A DNA stretch of 25,819 nucleotides from an uncultured Actinomycetes bacterium (GTDB taxonomy: Bacteria > Actinomycetota > Actinomycetes > Mycobacteriales > Mycobacteriaceae): assembly GCA_903911165.1 (NCBI GenBank), contig CAIWCQ010000475.1, positions 1-25,819 on the forward strand. The letters run 5' to 3'. Below the pieces are notes generated by a model. The model made no database searches and was not told the origin of the DNA. It saw nothing but the letters and a program-made list of their open reading frames with translations. Positions 1 through 7,331 of the stretch are shown here, piece after piece. The stretch's first letter is position 1. Every line of letters starts with the position of its first letter. A program made the translations under genes and the position numbers.

Positions 1-660
1 CTTGAGCCGGCCTCCTACGACGTGCCGGCAGGAGTGGCACGACACCGTGTACACCCACAGCAGGATGACGTTGACCCACAGGAAAATGTTGCCCAGGCCG
101 AACCCGAAACCTGTCGGTGAGTGCATCGCCTTGACGGCGTCAATGGTGTTGATCACCGAAAGGATCACGGCGACATAGAAAAAGTACCGGTGCAGGTTCT
201 GCATGATCAGCGGGAAGCGTGTCTCACCGGTGTAGGTCGCGTGCGGTTCGGCCACCCCGCACGCCGTCGGGGACTGCCAGACCGAACGGTAATAGGCGCC
301 ACGGTAGTAGTAGCAGGTCAACCGGAACAGCAGCAGGAACGGCAGCGAGAACAAGGCGTAGGGCAGGTACGACAGCAGGCCGGTGCCGGGAAGAATCTGA
401 GGCCAGAAACCGCTGGCCTCACCGCAGTTGACGCTCATGCACGGCGAGTAGAACGGCGTCAGGTAGTGGTACTTCTCCACGAAGAAGTTGTCGCGTTGAA
501 ACGCCCGCACGGTCGCATAGATCACGAACGCGGCGAAGCCCAGGTCGGTGAGGATGGGGGACTTCAACCAGTTGTCGGTGCGCAGTGTCTTCTGCGAGAT
601 CTCGGCCCGGCCCGGCGAGAAGACGCCGGTTCCTCGCCGGTTCTCGGTGGGTGCGCTCAT
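1..660 (-). CDS. Succinate dehydrogenase membrane anchor-like subunit (Rv0249c family), partial
   Basis: The reading frame is open from ATG at 660 to the window edge, giving 220 codons; the C-terminus lies outside. The product is a multi-pass membrane protein with hydrophobic spans near residues 38-50, 95-115, 165-178 and 192-210. It carries the motifs HYLTPFYSPC and RLTCYYYRGAYYRSVW, and a CHSC motif near the visible end. This pattern matches my memory of Rv0249c, the membrane subunit encoded beside the flavoprotein (Rv0248c) and iron-sulphur (Rv0247c) subunits of mycobacterial Sdh1. If so, the remaining sdh genes should lie just left of the window. The complex would oxidise succinate and pass electrons to menaquinone in the inner membrane. 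A GAAGGA ribosome site lies 9 nt before the ATG, and a possible -10 TAGCCT is at 691-696 (complement). The family assignment is fairly sure; the subunit role is by analogy. Confidence 0.85.
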   Translation of the reverse strand, partial: MSAPTENRRGTGVFSPGRAEISQKTLRTDNWLKSPILTDLGFAAFVIYATVRAFQRDNFFVEKYHYLTPFYSPCMSVNCGEASGFWPQILPGTGLLSYLPYALFSLPFLLLFRLTCYYYRGAYYRSVWQSPTACGVAEPHATYTGETRFPLIMQNLHRYFFYVAVILSVINTIDAVKAMHSPTGFGFGLGNIFLWVNVILLWVYTVSCHSCRHVVGGRLK

Positions 661-728
661 CTGCGGTGTTCCTTCAGGTCAGTTTGAGGCAGGCTACACC
701 GCGGTGAAGGCACCCGTTTAATGGTGGG

Positions 729-1025
729 TCAGCGTCTGTTGTGCCCGCCCACACCCTCGTCATCGACGTCGCGCCAGAACTCTCGGTCGTACGGCGTGTC
801 CGGCACCTGGATTTTCTCGCCGGTGAATGTCCCGGCGTGCGTTACTAGTTCCAGTTCGCCGGCGTCCATCTCGAGAAGTTCCAGGTCAACGAGTATTCGC
901 TCGGTATCGAGGATGACGCGCCGCATCTCCGGGGCATCGCCGAAGCGGTCGTGCAGCGAGTTCACGCACCGGCGCAGGTTTCCGATGTGCTGGTGCAGTT
1001 CGGCGAGTTCAGCGGCCTTCGACAT
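729..1025 (-). CDS. Conserved hypothetical protein, Rv0250c-like
   Basis: This gene encodes a 98-residue soluble acidic protein. Residues 1-30 and 33-60 look like two amphipathic helices, rich in Leu and Glu and suggestive of a coiled coil or helical hairpin. The C-terminal tail YDREFWRDVDDEGVGG is the most distinctive part and matches my memory of Rv0250c. That gene lies directly upstream of the Rv0249c membrane subunit in M. tuberculosis, as here (68-bp gap). No enzymatic motif or cysteine is present. A strong ribosome site, GAGGAG, lies 7 nt before the ATG, and a sigma-A-like promoter precedes it. The conserved neighbour suggests an accessory role linked to succinate dehydrogenase, but this is inference only. 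Function unknown. Confidence 0.85.
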   Translation of the reverse strand: MSKAAELAELHQHIGNLRRCVNSLHDRFGDAPEMRRVILDTERILVDLELLEMDAGELELVTHAGTFTGEKIQVPDTPYDREFWRDVDDEGVGGHNRR

Positions 1026-1049
1026 CGGGACTCCTCGACAGTGTTGAGA

Positions 1050-1078
1050 ATCACACTACTTCTACTGATGCTAGTCAA
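1050..1078 (-). promoter_or_regulatory. Predicted sigma-A promoter for the Rv0250c-like/sdh unit
   Basis: On the minus strand, a -35 box TTGACT (1073-1078) and a -10-like TGTGAT (1050-1055) are separated by exactly 17 nt. The start codon is about 25 nt beyond. The -35 overlaps the stop codon of the upstream pxpC gene. The -10 deviates from TANNNT at its second base, so strength is uncertain. Confidence 0.5.
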
Positions 1079-1983
1079 TATGTGTCGCGATGGGGTCTCA
1101 GCGCCCAGATGAACCGCACGGGCTGGCCGGGACGGAGTTGGGCGAGCCCGTCGGTATCAGCGTCGATGACCACACCGATCACCGGATATCCACCGGTGAC
1201 GGGATGGTCGGCTCCGAGAATGATGGGCTGGCCGTCCGGTGGCACCTGCACTGCGCCGCGAACGGCGCCTTCGCTGGGAAGCTGTCGCCCCGGCCACCGA
1301 TGTGTGATCCCCGGTCCGGCGAGTCGCACGCCCACCCGGTCGCTGCGCGGTGATGTCAACCACTCGGTGCGCACGAGTGCCTCAGGGTCGCGGCACCAGT
1401 CGTCGCGCGGCCCGCGAACCAACCGGAACTCGACGGTGCCGCCCGGGATCGCGCCCACCGGCGCCTGGTCGAGTTCCGGTAAGTGCCCGGCCGGCTCACC
1501 GACCGGCAGCACATCACCGGAGCGCAGGGGTGGCGGCCCGATACCCGACATCGTGTCGTAACTGCGTGAGCCAAGCACGGCAGCCACGGCTAGCCCACCG
1601 CGGACGCCGAGATAGCTACGCACCCCGGAGTGCGGCATCCCCAGCGAGATCACCTGGCCTTCTCGAATGTGAGCAACGCTGTTGACGCCGAACGGGATTC
1701 CGTCGATCGCCGGCTGAGCGTCGGCACCGGTGACGGCGATGTCTACGTCACCGCCGAGTACCCGGGCGCTGAACTGACCGAAGGTGATCTCGATCGTGGC
1801 TCGGTCCTCGGCGTTGGCGAGCAACCGGTTGGCCAATCGGTGTGCGCGCCGGTCGGCGGCACCTGAGCGGGTGACGCCGACATGGGCAAGACCTGCCCGA
1901 CCCAGATCCTCCACCAGGGCAAGCGGTCCCGTTTCACGCACCTCAAGGCTGATCATGGGGGGCCGATCATGGGGGCCGATCAT
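1075..1983 (-). CDS. pxpC: 5-oxoprolinase subunit C / biotin-dependent carboxyltransferase-like (KipA/PxpC family)
   Basis: The product belongs to the allophanate hydrolase subunit 2 / PxpC family (Rv0263c-like), which with PxpA and PxpB hydrolyses 5-oxoproline (pyroglutamate) to glutamate using ATP. Family signatures include [21 protein letters not shown] near the N-terminus, then [28 protein letters not shown] and, near the C-terminus, [14 protein letters not shown]. The start is uncertain. ATG at 1983 overlaps the pxpB stop by 4 bp (ATGA) and adds a nine-residue MIGPHDRPP segment created by a tandem repeat. The in-frame ATG at 1956 gives the more usual family N-terminus ([10 protein letters not shown]). 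There is no Shine-Dalgarno site at either, so translation is probably coupled to pxpB. No pxpA gene is present in the window. Confidence 0.88.
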   Translation of the reverse strand: MIGPHDRPPMISLEVRETGPLALVEDLGRAGLAHVGVTRSGAADRRAHRLANRLLANAEDRATIEITFGQFSARVLGGDVDIAVTGADAQPAIDGIPFGVNSVAHIREGQVISLGMPHSGVRSYLGVRGGLAVAAVLGSRSYDTMSGIGPPPLRSGDVLPVGEPAGHLPELDQAPVGAIPGGTVEFRLVRGPRDDWCRDPEALVRTEWLTSPRSDRVGVRLAGPGITHRWPGRQLPSEGAVRGAVQVPPDGQPIILGADHPVTGGYPVIGVVIDADTDGLAQLRPGQPVRFIWALRPHRDTY

Positions 1984-2000
1984 GGGGGGCCGATCATGGG
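1951..2000. repeat. Tandem GATCATGGGGGG repeat across the pxpB/pxpC junction
   Basis: GATCATG occurs at 1951, 1965, 1978 and 1992, separated by G-runs. The spacings are 14, 13 and 14 bp because the intervening G-runs are 6, 5 and 6 long. On the minus strand each copy supplies an ATG. The repeat forms the last residues and stop codon of pxpB and the alternative starts of pxpC. The G-runs are plausible slippage sites. Confidence 0.9.
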
Positions 2001-2627
2001 AGCGTTCACCGCGCGGAAGGTCACCCACATACCGGGCATCAGCAGGGCCGGTTGGGTCCGTTCGACATCCCACAGCACCGCCCTGGTGTGGCCGATGAGT
2101 TGCCACCCGCCCGGCGACTCCCGCGGGTAGATCCCGCTGAACTCGCCGGCCAACGCGACCGACCCGGCGGGTACCCGGGTTCGGGGCTGGGTCCGGCGGG
2201 GAACCGACAGCCGACTGTCACCATCGACGAGATAGGCGAATCCGGGCGCGAACCCGCCGAATCCGACCCGCCACGGCGTCCCGGTGTGGGCCTCGATCAC
2301 GTCGGTGACATCCATCTTCAACAGCGCCGCCACCTCGGCGAGGTCAGCGCCGTCGTAGATCACGTCGATCACCGCATCGTCGCGATCGGGCTGCGCCAAC
2401 TCGGTCGGGGTGGTCAACTCGACCGTGGCCAGCCGGGTCCGCATCGCGGCCTGCTGCGCCGGTTCGGTCAGCGTCACCAACACCGTTCGGGCGCCGGGAA
2501 CGATGTCGGTCACCTCGGCAAGATCCGCCGCACGCAGTATTGCGGCTAAGGCCAGAACCTCGTCCATAGAGGCGCAGTCAAGCAGTAGCGCCCGATCGCC
2601 GTAGTCGCGGATCGTCGGCGCGCTCAT
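1980..2627 (-). CDS. pxpB: 5-oxoprolinase subunit B (KipI/PxpB family)
   Basis: This is a 215-residue allophanate hydrolase subunit 1 / PxpB protein (Rv0264c-like), the partner of PxpC in 5-oxoprolinase. Diagnostic motifs are YGDRALLLD at the N-terminus, [12 protein letters not shown] in the middle, and [11 protein letters not shown] followed by [16 protein letters not shown] in the C-terminal half. ATG at 2627 shares its A with the TGA of the upstream transporter gene (TGATG). GTG at 2630 is an alternative start one codon earlier. The 3' end lies in the tandem GATCATG repeat, giving the tail APMIGPP, which is unlikely to be part of the fold. Stop/start overlaps on both sides indicate translation as one coupled unit: transporter, pxpB, pxpC. 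Confidence 0.9.
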   Translation of the reverse strand: MSAPTIRDYGDRALLLDCASMDEVLALAAILRAADLAEVTDIVPGARTVLVTLTEPAQQAAMRTRLATVELTTPTELAQPDRDDAVIDVIYDGADLAEVAALLKMDVTDVIEAHTGTPWRVGFGGFAPGFAYLVDGDSRLSVPRRTQPRTRVPAGSVALAGEFSGIYPRESPGGWQLIGHTRAVLWDVERTQPALLMPGMWVTFRAVNAPMIGPP

Positions 2628-3325
2628 CACACCAGTGCGGTGTAGGTCGGCTCGCGGTGCTTGATGTAGCCGATCAGCGAATAGGTGACGGGCAGCAGCA
2701 GGACCTCGACCGCGGTCTTGTACACCCAGCCGAGTGTCGCGTAGGTGGCGAAGTCGGCGAAAGTGGTGATTCCGATCGCCGGCGCCGCAATGGCGCAGAA
2801 GACCACGGTGTCGCCGAGCTGACCGGCGAATGTCGAACCGACCAGCCGGGCCCAGAGGTGTTTCTCCCGGGTGCGTTCCTTGATCTTCACAACGGCCCAG
2901 GCATTGATGGTCTGTCCGACGACGAATCCGGCAAGGCCCGCGGCGATCAACTGGGTATAGGCCCCCACGACGTTGGCCAGGTGCTCCTGGTTGGGATAGA
3001 AGTCGGCGGCCGGCAGATAAACCGTTACCCAGAAGACCAGTGCCGCAAGAGCATTCATCGCGAAGCCGAGGATGATCGCACGCCGGGCCGCCCTGAATCC
3101 GTAGATCTCCGCCAGTACGTCGCCGATGATGTAGGTCAGCGGGAAGACGATGAAACCGCCGTCGGTGATGATCGGTCCGAACGCCACCCCCTTGGTGGCC
3201 GCGACGTTGGAAATGATGACCAGGGCGGTGAAGACAGCGACCAGCACGGGGTAGTAGAGGCTGCCGACGCGCGCGAACCCAGGCGCCTCCGGCGTTGTCT
3301 CGACGTTACCGGTCACGAGTTTCAT
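2627..3325 (-). CDS. VUT-family (YhhQ-like) transporter, queuosine-precursor transporter type
   Basis: The product has 232 residues and about six membrane spans (roughly 25-45, 55-75, 85-105, 120-140, 160-185 and 195-220). Motifs typical of the VUT/YhhQ family are visible: [52 protein letters not shown] and [15 protein letters not shown]. Characterised members import queuosine precursors (preQ0/preQ1), but substrates across the family vary. Here the stop codon overlaps the pxpB start, so the gene is coupled to 5-oxoprolinase subunits, and another substrate should be considered. The start is ATG at 3325, with only a weak ribosome site. A possible -10 TAGGGT lies at 3384-3389 on the complement. 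No preQ1 riboswitch was recognised upstream. Family assignment is secure; the substrate is not. Confidence 0.87.
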   Translation of the reverse strand: MKLVTGNVETTPEAPGFARVGSLYYPVLVAVFTALVIISNVAATKGVAFGPIITDGGFIVFPLTYIIGDVLAEIYGFRAARRAIILGFAMNALAALVFWVTVYLPAADFYPNQEHLANVVGAYTQLIAAGLAGFVVGQTINAWAVVKIKERTREKHLWARLVGSTFAGQLGDTVVFCAIAAPAIGITTFADFATYATLGWVYKTAVEVLLLPVTYSLIGYIKHREPTYTALV

Positions 3326-3381
3326 CCAAGCACGACGCCCAACTCAGTGTGTGGGCCAGCACGCCCGGCGGGCATCGCATT

Positions 3382-3978
3382 TCACCCTAAAGCCATCCAG
3401 CTGCCGAGCGCGATCATCGTCAGCGCGATCAGCCCGTCCAGAGCCCGCCACGTTGCCGGGCTGGCGAACAGGCCGGCCAGCCGGCGCGCCCCGAACCCGA
3501 GGCTGAAGAACCAGACCACGCTGGCCGTCGCCGCCCCGGCACCGAAACGCCACCGCGCCTCGCCCTGCTGGGCGGCCAGTGTTCCCAGCAGGACCACGGT
3601 ATCGAGGTAGACGTGCGGGTTGAGAAAGGTCAGTGCCAGACAGGTCAGCAGTACTGACGTCAGCCTCCCCGGTCCGGCGTCGCTCGGTGTCAGGGTGGCC
3701 GGTCGCATCGCTCGGCGGGCGGCCAGCAGGCCGTACCCCAGCAGGAATGCCGCGCCGCCGTATCGGGCAGCGGTCAGCAGTTGCGGATGCCCAGCGACGA
3801 GTGCCCCGACGCCCGCGACGCCGGCCATGATCAGTAGCAGGTCCGAGACGGCGCAGAGCATCACCACCGGCAGGACGTGCTCGTTGCGGATGCCCTGCCG
3901 CAGGACGAACGCGTTCTGCGCACCGATCGCCACGATCAGGCTTAAGCCGGTGGCGAACCCGAACAGTACGGGCGTCAC
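3382..3978 (-). CDS. LysE/ArgO-type amino-acid exporter
   Basis: The gene encodes 198 residues with about six hydrophobic spans. The N-terminal signature [19 protein letters not shown] and the internal [15 protein letters not shown] are characteristic of the LysE/ArgO exporters, which expel basic amino acids from the cytoplasm. The start chosen is GTG at 3978 (protein VTPVLFGF), which overlaps the MOSC stop by 4 bp (GTGA) and gives the normal family length of about 200. Longer in-frame openings upstream run through the MOSC gene in another frame and are rejected. No dedicated LysG/ArgP regulator is adjacent, so expression probably follows the MOSC promoter. A weak GC-rich inverted repeat (3363-3373) lies just past the stop. 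Confidence 0.88.
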   Translation of the reverse strand: MTPVLFGFATGLSLIVAIGAQNAFVLRQGIRNEHVLPVVMLCAVSDLLLIMAGVAGVGALVAGHPQLLTAARYGGAAFLLGYGLLAARRAMRPATLTPSDAGPGRLTSVLLTCLALTFLNPHVYLDTVVLLGTLAAQQGEARWRFGAGAATASVVWFFSLGFGARRLAGLFASPATWRALDGLIALTMIALGSWMALG

Positions 3979-4424
3979 TGGGTGGTGGTCACCGTGCTGG
4001 TGATCGTGACGCTGTCGCCTACCCGGATCGTTCCCGAACGCAGAACCCGTAACGCCGACCCGGCCCTGCCCCGCAGCGCCACCATCGCACCCGGACCGAT
4101 CCAATCGTCGAGCAGACGACACGGCGCCGCATCGCGCACAACCTCGAACTCGGCATCGCCGATTCGCAGCCGGACGCCCGGTGCGGTCGGAACTTCGCCG
4201 CGATCGACGGTGATGTTCCGCCGTGTCGCGTGGGAATCGAATTCCAGCCCCAGATCCGCCGCGGCCAGGTCCAGCGCCTCCCGGGACTGCAGAGTGACCT
4301 GACGGTGCCGACTGCCGTGATACCGATCTCCGAGGAGACCCTTGCGCGCTTCGGCGACGACGGAGTCGACCGCATGAGTCGCCAGCCGACTGCCCGGCGC
4401 GATATGGATCGCCATCACTTTCAC
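3975..4424 (-). CDS. MOSC-domain protein
   Basis: This is a 149-residue single MOSC domain (molybdenum cofactor sulfurase C-terminal fold). Visible family features are the N-terminal IHIAPG strand, GLLGDRYHG (29-37), [18 protein letters not shown] (66-73) and the conserved cysteine in APCRLLDDW (Cys102). MOSC proteins bind or transfer sulphur or molybdenum-cofactor-related groups; stand-alone bacterial ones include YiiM-like detoxification reductases, and the substrate here is unknown. The start is GTG at 4424 because a TAGACT -10 box sits exactly 7 nt upstream, predicting a leaderless mRNA; ATG at 4415 is the alternative. The 3' end overlaps lysE by 4 bp, so the two are co-translated. Confidence 0.88.
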   Translation of the reverse strand: MKVMAIHIAPGSRLATHAVDSVVAEARKGLLGDRYHGSRHRQVTLQSREALDLAAADLGLEFDSHATRRNITVDRGEVPTAPGVRLRIGDAEFEVVRDAAPCRLLDDWIGPGAMVALRGRAGSALRVLRSGTIRVGDSVTITSTVTTTQ

Positions 4425-4431
4425 ACAGTCG

Positions 4432-4437
4432 AGTCTA
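4432..4437 (-). promoter_or_regulatory. Leaderless -10 box (TAGACT) for the MOSC-lysE operon
   Basis: TAGACT on the minus strand is followed by 7 nt and then GTG at 4424. Transcription would start at or next to the start codon. No convincing -35 was found, which is common in mycobacteria. Confidence 0.6.
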
Positions 4438-4473
4438 TTTCCAACTCGGATCCGCATCGCCGTGGCGGCTGAC

Positions 4474-5949
4474 TTATGCGTTCGGGGTACCGCCGCGCAC
4501 ATACACCGTCGTGGTGTGGGTGAAGAACTCCCGCGCCGCGCCGCCCTGCTCCTTCGGTCCCAGCCCGCTGCGCTTGGCGCCGCCGAAGGGAACGTGTGGG
4601 TCAGCGCCCGCGGATTCGGAGTTGATGTGCAGCACTCCAACGTCAATACAGTCGACGGCCTGTAAGGCCCGGGTGAGGTCCTGGGTGAAAACCGCCGCCG
4701 AAAGTCCGAATGTGCTGTCGTTGGCCAACGCGAATGCCTCGTCGGCCCCGCCGGCGCGCCGCACCGCCAGCACCGGTCCGAACAGCTCTTCGGTCCAGAT
4801 ATCGGCGGGTTGCGTGAGTTCGACGATGGTCGGAGCCACGAAGTGGCCGCGGGCGAGTCCGCCGTTGCTGTAACCACCGCCGCCGGCCAATACCGTGGCG
4901 CCCTGTTTCCGGGCGGTGTCGATACCCGCGATGATGCTCGACTGCGCTGATGAACTGATCACCGGACCCATCTGGGTTGCCTCGACGCTGGGATCGCCCA
5001 CGGCGAGGGTGTCGGCTCGTGAGATGAGCGCCGCCAGGAAATCATCAGCGATCCCCTCGGTGAGTACCAATCGCGAAGTGGCCGTGCACTTCTGGCCGCT
5101 GCTGCGAAAAGCGCCCAGCATTACCTGCTCAATGGCCAGATCGAAGTCCGCGTCGTCGAGTACCACGGCGGCATTCTTACCGCCCATCTCTGCCTGGACC
5201 GGCACCCCCCGAGCCGCCGCCGCGGCGGCGATCCTCCGGCCGATCCGGGTCGAGCCGGTGAAGGTGATCGCATCGATGTCGGCGTGGCCGATCAGTGCGT
5301 CTCCGACGGCGGAGTCTCCGATCATCAGGTTGAGCACACCAGGCGGCAGTCCAGCATCAGTGAGTGCCTCGGCGAGGCGTAGCGCCAACAGTGGAACCGA
5401 ACTCGCGGGCTTCCACACCACCGTGTTGCCGTAGACGAGCGCGGGAGCGATCTTCCACGCCGGGATGGCGATCGGAAAGTTAAATGGTGTGATCGCCGCG
5501 ACCACGCCGATCGGCTTGCGCGTCACCAGAATCCGTTCGCCGACTCGCGGCGAGGCGAAGATCTCACCGGCTTGGCGGTCGCCCTCGGCTGAGTAGTAGC
5601 GCAGGATCTGCGCGGCGCGACCCACCTCGGCGATCCCCTCGGAGACGGTCTTGCCCTCCTCGCGGGTCAACTCACGTCCCCACTCGGTGGCATGGCGCTC
5701 GATGATCGTCGCCGCGGTGGCAAGAAATGCGCCGCGCTGATGCATCGGTGTGGCCGCCCACCCGGGCTCTGCCTGGCGTGCGGCCCTGACCGCATCGTCG
5801 ACATCGCCGGCGGATGCCGACTCACCCTCGGCGACGATGACGTCGGGCGACGTTGGGCTGTAGCTCTGCACCCGCGTACCGCTACCGGACTGCCACGCCC
5901 CAGCGATGAGTTGGCGCAACGCTGCCGTCGGGGCAACCGTGGCGCTCAC
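4474..5949 (-). CDS. Aldehyde dehydrogenase, alpha-ketoglutarate-semialdehyde dehydrogenase type
   Basis: The product is a full-length (491 aa) NAD(P)-dependent aldehyde dehydrogenase. Key residues are visible: Asn157 in PFNFP, the cofactor-loop FTGSTRIGRRI (230-240), general base Glu254 in AEMGGKN, and nucleophile Cys288 in GQKCTATSR. The C-terminus KEQGGAAREFFTHTTTVYVR resembles 2,5-dioxopentanoate (alpha-ketoglutarate semialdehyde) dehydrogenases, which complete oxidation of sugar acids or hydroxyproline to 2-oxoglutarate. Exact substrate is inferred. The start is GTG at 5949, two bases after the stop of the preceding dehydrogenase, so the genes are almost certainly co-transcribed and coupled. 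It is the last gene of the SRPBCC-sulfatase-dehydrogenase run. No dehydratase or aldolase feeding such a pathway is present. Confidence 0.9.
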   Translation of the reverse strand: MSATVAPTAALRQLIAGAWQSGSGTRVQSYSPTSPDVIVAEGESASAGDVDDAVRAARQAEPGWAATPMHQRGAFLATAATIIERHATEWGRELTREEGKTVSEGIAEVGRAAQILRYYSAEGDRQAGEIFASPRVGERILVTRKPIGVVAAITPFNFPIAIPAWKIAPALVYGNTVVWKPASSVPLLALRLAEALTDAGLPPGVLNLMIGDSAVGDALIGHADIDAITFTGSTRIGRRIAAAAAARGVPVQAEMGGKNAAVVLDDADFDLAIEQVMLGAFRSSGQKCTATSRLVLTEGIADDFLAALISRADTLAVGDPSVEATQMGPVISSSAQSSIIAGIDTARKQGATVLAGGGGYSNGGLARGHFVAPTIVELTQPADIWTEELFGPVLAVRRAGGADEAFALANDSTFGLSAAVFTQDLTRALQAVDCIDVGVLHINSESAGADPHVPFGGAKRSGLGPKEQGGAAREFFTHTTTVYVRGGTPNA

Positions 5950-5951
5950 CG

Positions 5952-7295
5952 CTACCCGATCCGGATGAGCTTCTTGTTGACGAACTCATCGATGCCGAAA
6001 CGGCCCAACTCGCGGCCGAATCCGGAGCGCTTGACGCCACCGAACGGCAACTCGACACCGTCGGCGCCAACAAGATTCACGTAGACCATCCCGGCCTCGA
6101 TCTTGTCGGCCACCCGCTTGGCCTGTGCGGCGTCGGTGGTGAACACGTAGGACCCGAGCCCGAAGGGGGTGTCGTTGGCCAACTCCACTGCTTCGTCCTC
6201 GGACGAGGCCTTGTAGACACACGCCACCGGACCGAACAATTCCTCACGGTAGGACGCCGAGTCGGGGGACAGGCCGGTCAGTACACCGGGCGGGAAGTGT
6301 GCGCCGTTGCGTTCGCCGTTCGACACCAGCGTCGCACCGTCGGCGACGGCGCGGTCGACCTGTTCGCCAAGACGCTTCGCGGCGGCCACCGAGGACAGCG
6401 GTGCCAGCTCCCCTGCGGTCTCGAGCACCTTCGCGGTGAACTTCGTCAGGAAGTCGTCGTAGATATCAGCGGCGACGATGAAGCGCTTGGCAGCGTTGCA
6501 CGCCTGTCCGGTGTTCTCGAAACGGCCCGCGACGGCCGCGTCGACTGTGGCGTCGAGGTCATCGGTGCTCAGCACGATGAACGGATCGCAGCCACCGAGT
6601 TCGAGGACGACCTTCTTGAGGTTGCGTCCGGCGACCTCGGCGACCGCGGCACCGGCACGCTCGGATCCGGTCAGCGACACGCCCTGCACCCGCGGGTCAG
6701 CGATCGCGGTGGCGATTTGCTCATTGGTGGCGTAGACGTTGACGTAGGCACCCTTCGGAAAGCCCGCGTCGTCGTAGATCTTTTGAATGGCCGCGGCCGA
6801 CTCGGGGCACTGCGGCGCGTGCTTGAGCACGATGGTGTTGCCCAGCGTCAGGTTCGGGCCGGCGAACCGGGCCACCTGGTAGTACGGATAGTTCCACGGC
6901 ATGATGCCCAGCAGCACGCCCACCGGCCCGCGCCGGATGATCGCGCTGCCCTCCCCGTCGAGCAGGTCGATCGTCTCGTCGGCGAGGAACTTCTCGGCGT
7001 TATCGGCGTAGTACTCGTAGATCGCCGCACTGAAGTCGATCTCGCCGAGGGCGCCGTCAACCGTCTTGCCCATCTCCCGGTTGATGATCTCGGCGAGTTC
7101 CTGCCGGCGTTCGGAGTGCAACGCGGCGACTTTGCGGATCAGCGCCGCGCGCTGGGCCACCGTGGAGTTCTTCGACCAGTCCCGGTAGGCCTGCTGCGCT
7201 GAGGCCAGCGCGCCTTCGATCTGCTGGTCGGTGGCCGTCGGGTACTCCTGCACCACGTCGCCGGTTGCCGGGTTGACCACTGCGTACAAAGACAT
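5952..7295 (-). CDS. NAD(P)-dependent succinate-semialdehyde dehydrogenase-like (GabD1 family)
   Basis: This 447-residue aldehyde dehydrogenase resembles the GabD1-type enzymes that oxidise succinate semialdehyde to succinate. The N-terminus YAVVNPATGDVVQEYPTAT is family-typical. Asn135 lies in MPWNYPYY, Glu232 in VLELGGCDPF and catalytic Cys266 in NTGQACNAAKRF; the C-terminus has ELPFGGVKRSGFGRELG. Two oddities appear. The loop usually reading GDP...(D/N)..GPLSS is shortened to AGELAPLSS (about residues 292-300), a loss of roughly eight or nine residues by comparison with remembered relatives. The residue after LELGG is Cys where Ser is usual. A GAGAGGGG ribosome site lies upstream of ATG 7295, and the sulfatase gene ends 36 bp earlier. 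Activity is probably retained, because the catalytic residues are intact. Confidence 0.9.
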   Translation of the reverse strand: MSLYAVVNPATGDVVQEYPTATDQQIEGALASAQQAYRDWSKNSTVAQRAALIRKVAALHSERRQELAEIINREMGKTVDGALGEIDFSAAIYEYYADNAEKFLADETIDLLDGEGSAIIRRGPVGVLLGIMPWNYPYYQVARFAGPNLTLGNTIVLKHAPQCPESAAAIQKIYDDAGFPKGAYVNVYATNEQIATAIADPRVQGVSLTGSERAGAAVAEVAGRNLKKVVLELGGCDPFIVLSTDDLDATVDAAVAGRFENTGQACNAAKRFIVAADIYDDFLTKFTAKVLETAGELAPLSSVAAAKRLGEQVDRAVADGATLVSNGERNGAHFPPGVLTGLSPDSASYREELFGPVACVYKASSEDEAVELANDTPFGLGSYVFTTDAAQAKRVADKIEAGMVYVNLVGADGVELPFGGVKRSGFGRELGRFGIDEFVNKKLIRIG

Positions 7296-7331
7296 CTTCA
7301 GTCCCCTCTCGTTGTGAAGCCTGCGGTGAGC

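Noticed and set aside
3979..4122. Longer N-terminus for the LysE protein
   Set aside because: It would run through the MOSC gene. GTG 3978 gives the family length and a 4-bp coupled overlap.
4425..4877. Upstream extension of the MOSC frame
   Set aside because: The extension lies opposite the aldehyde dehydrogenase phase and reads as Arg/Ser/Pro-rich noise. GTG 4424 with a leaderless -10 box fits the family N-terminus.
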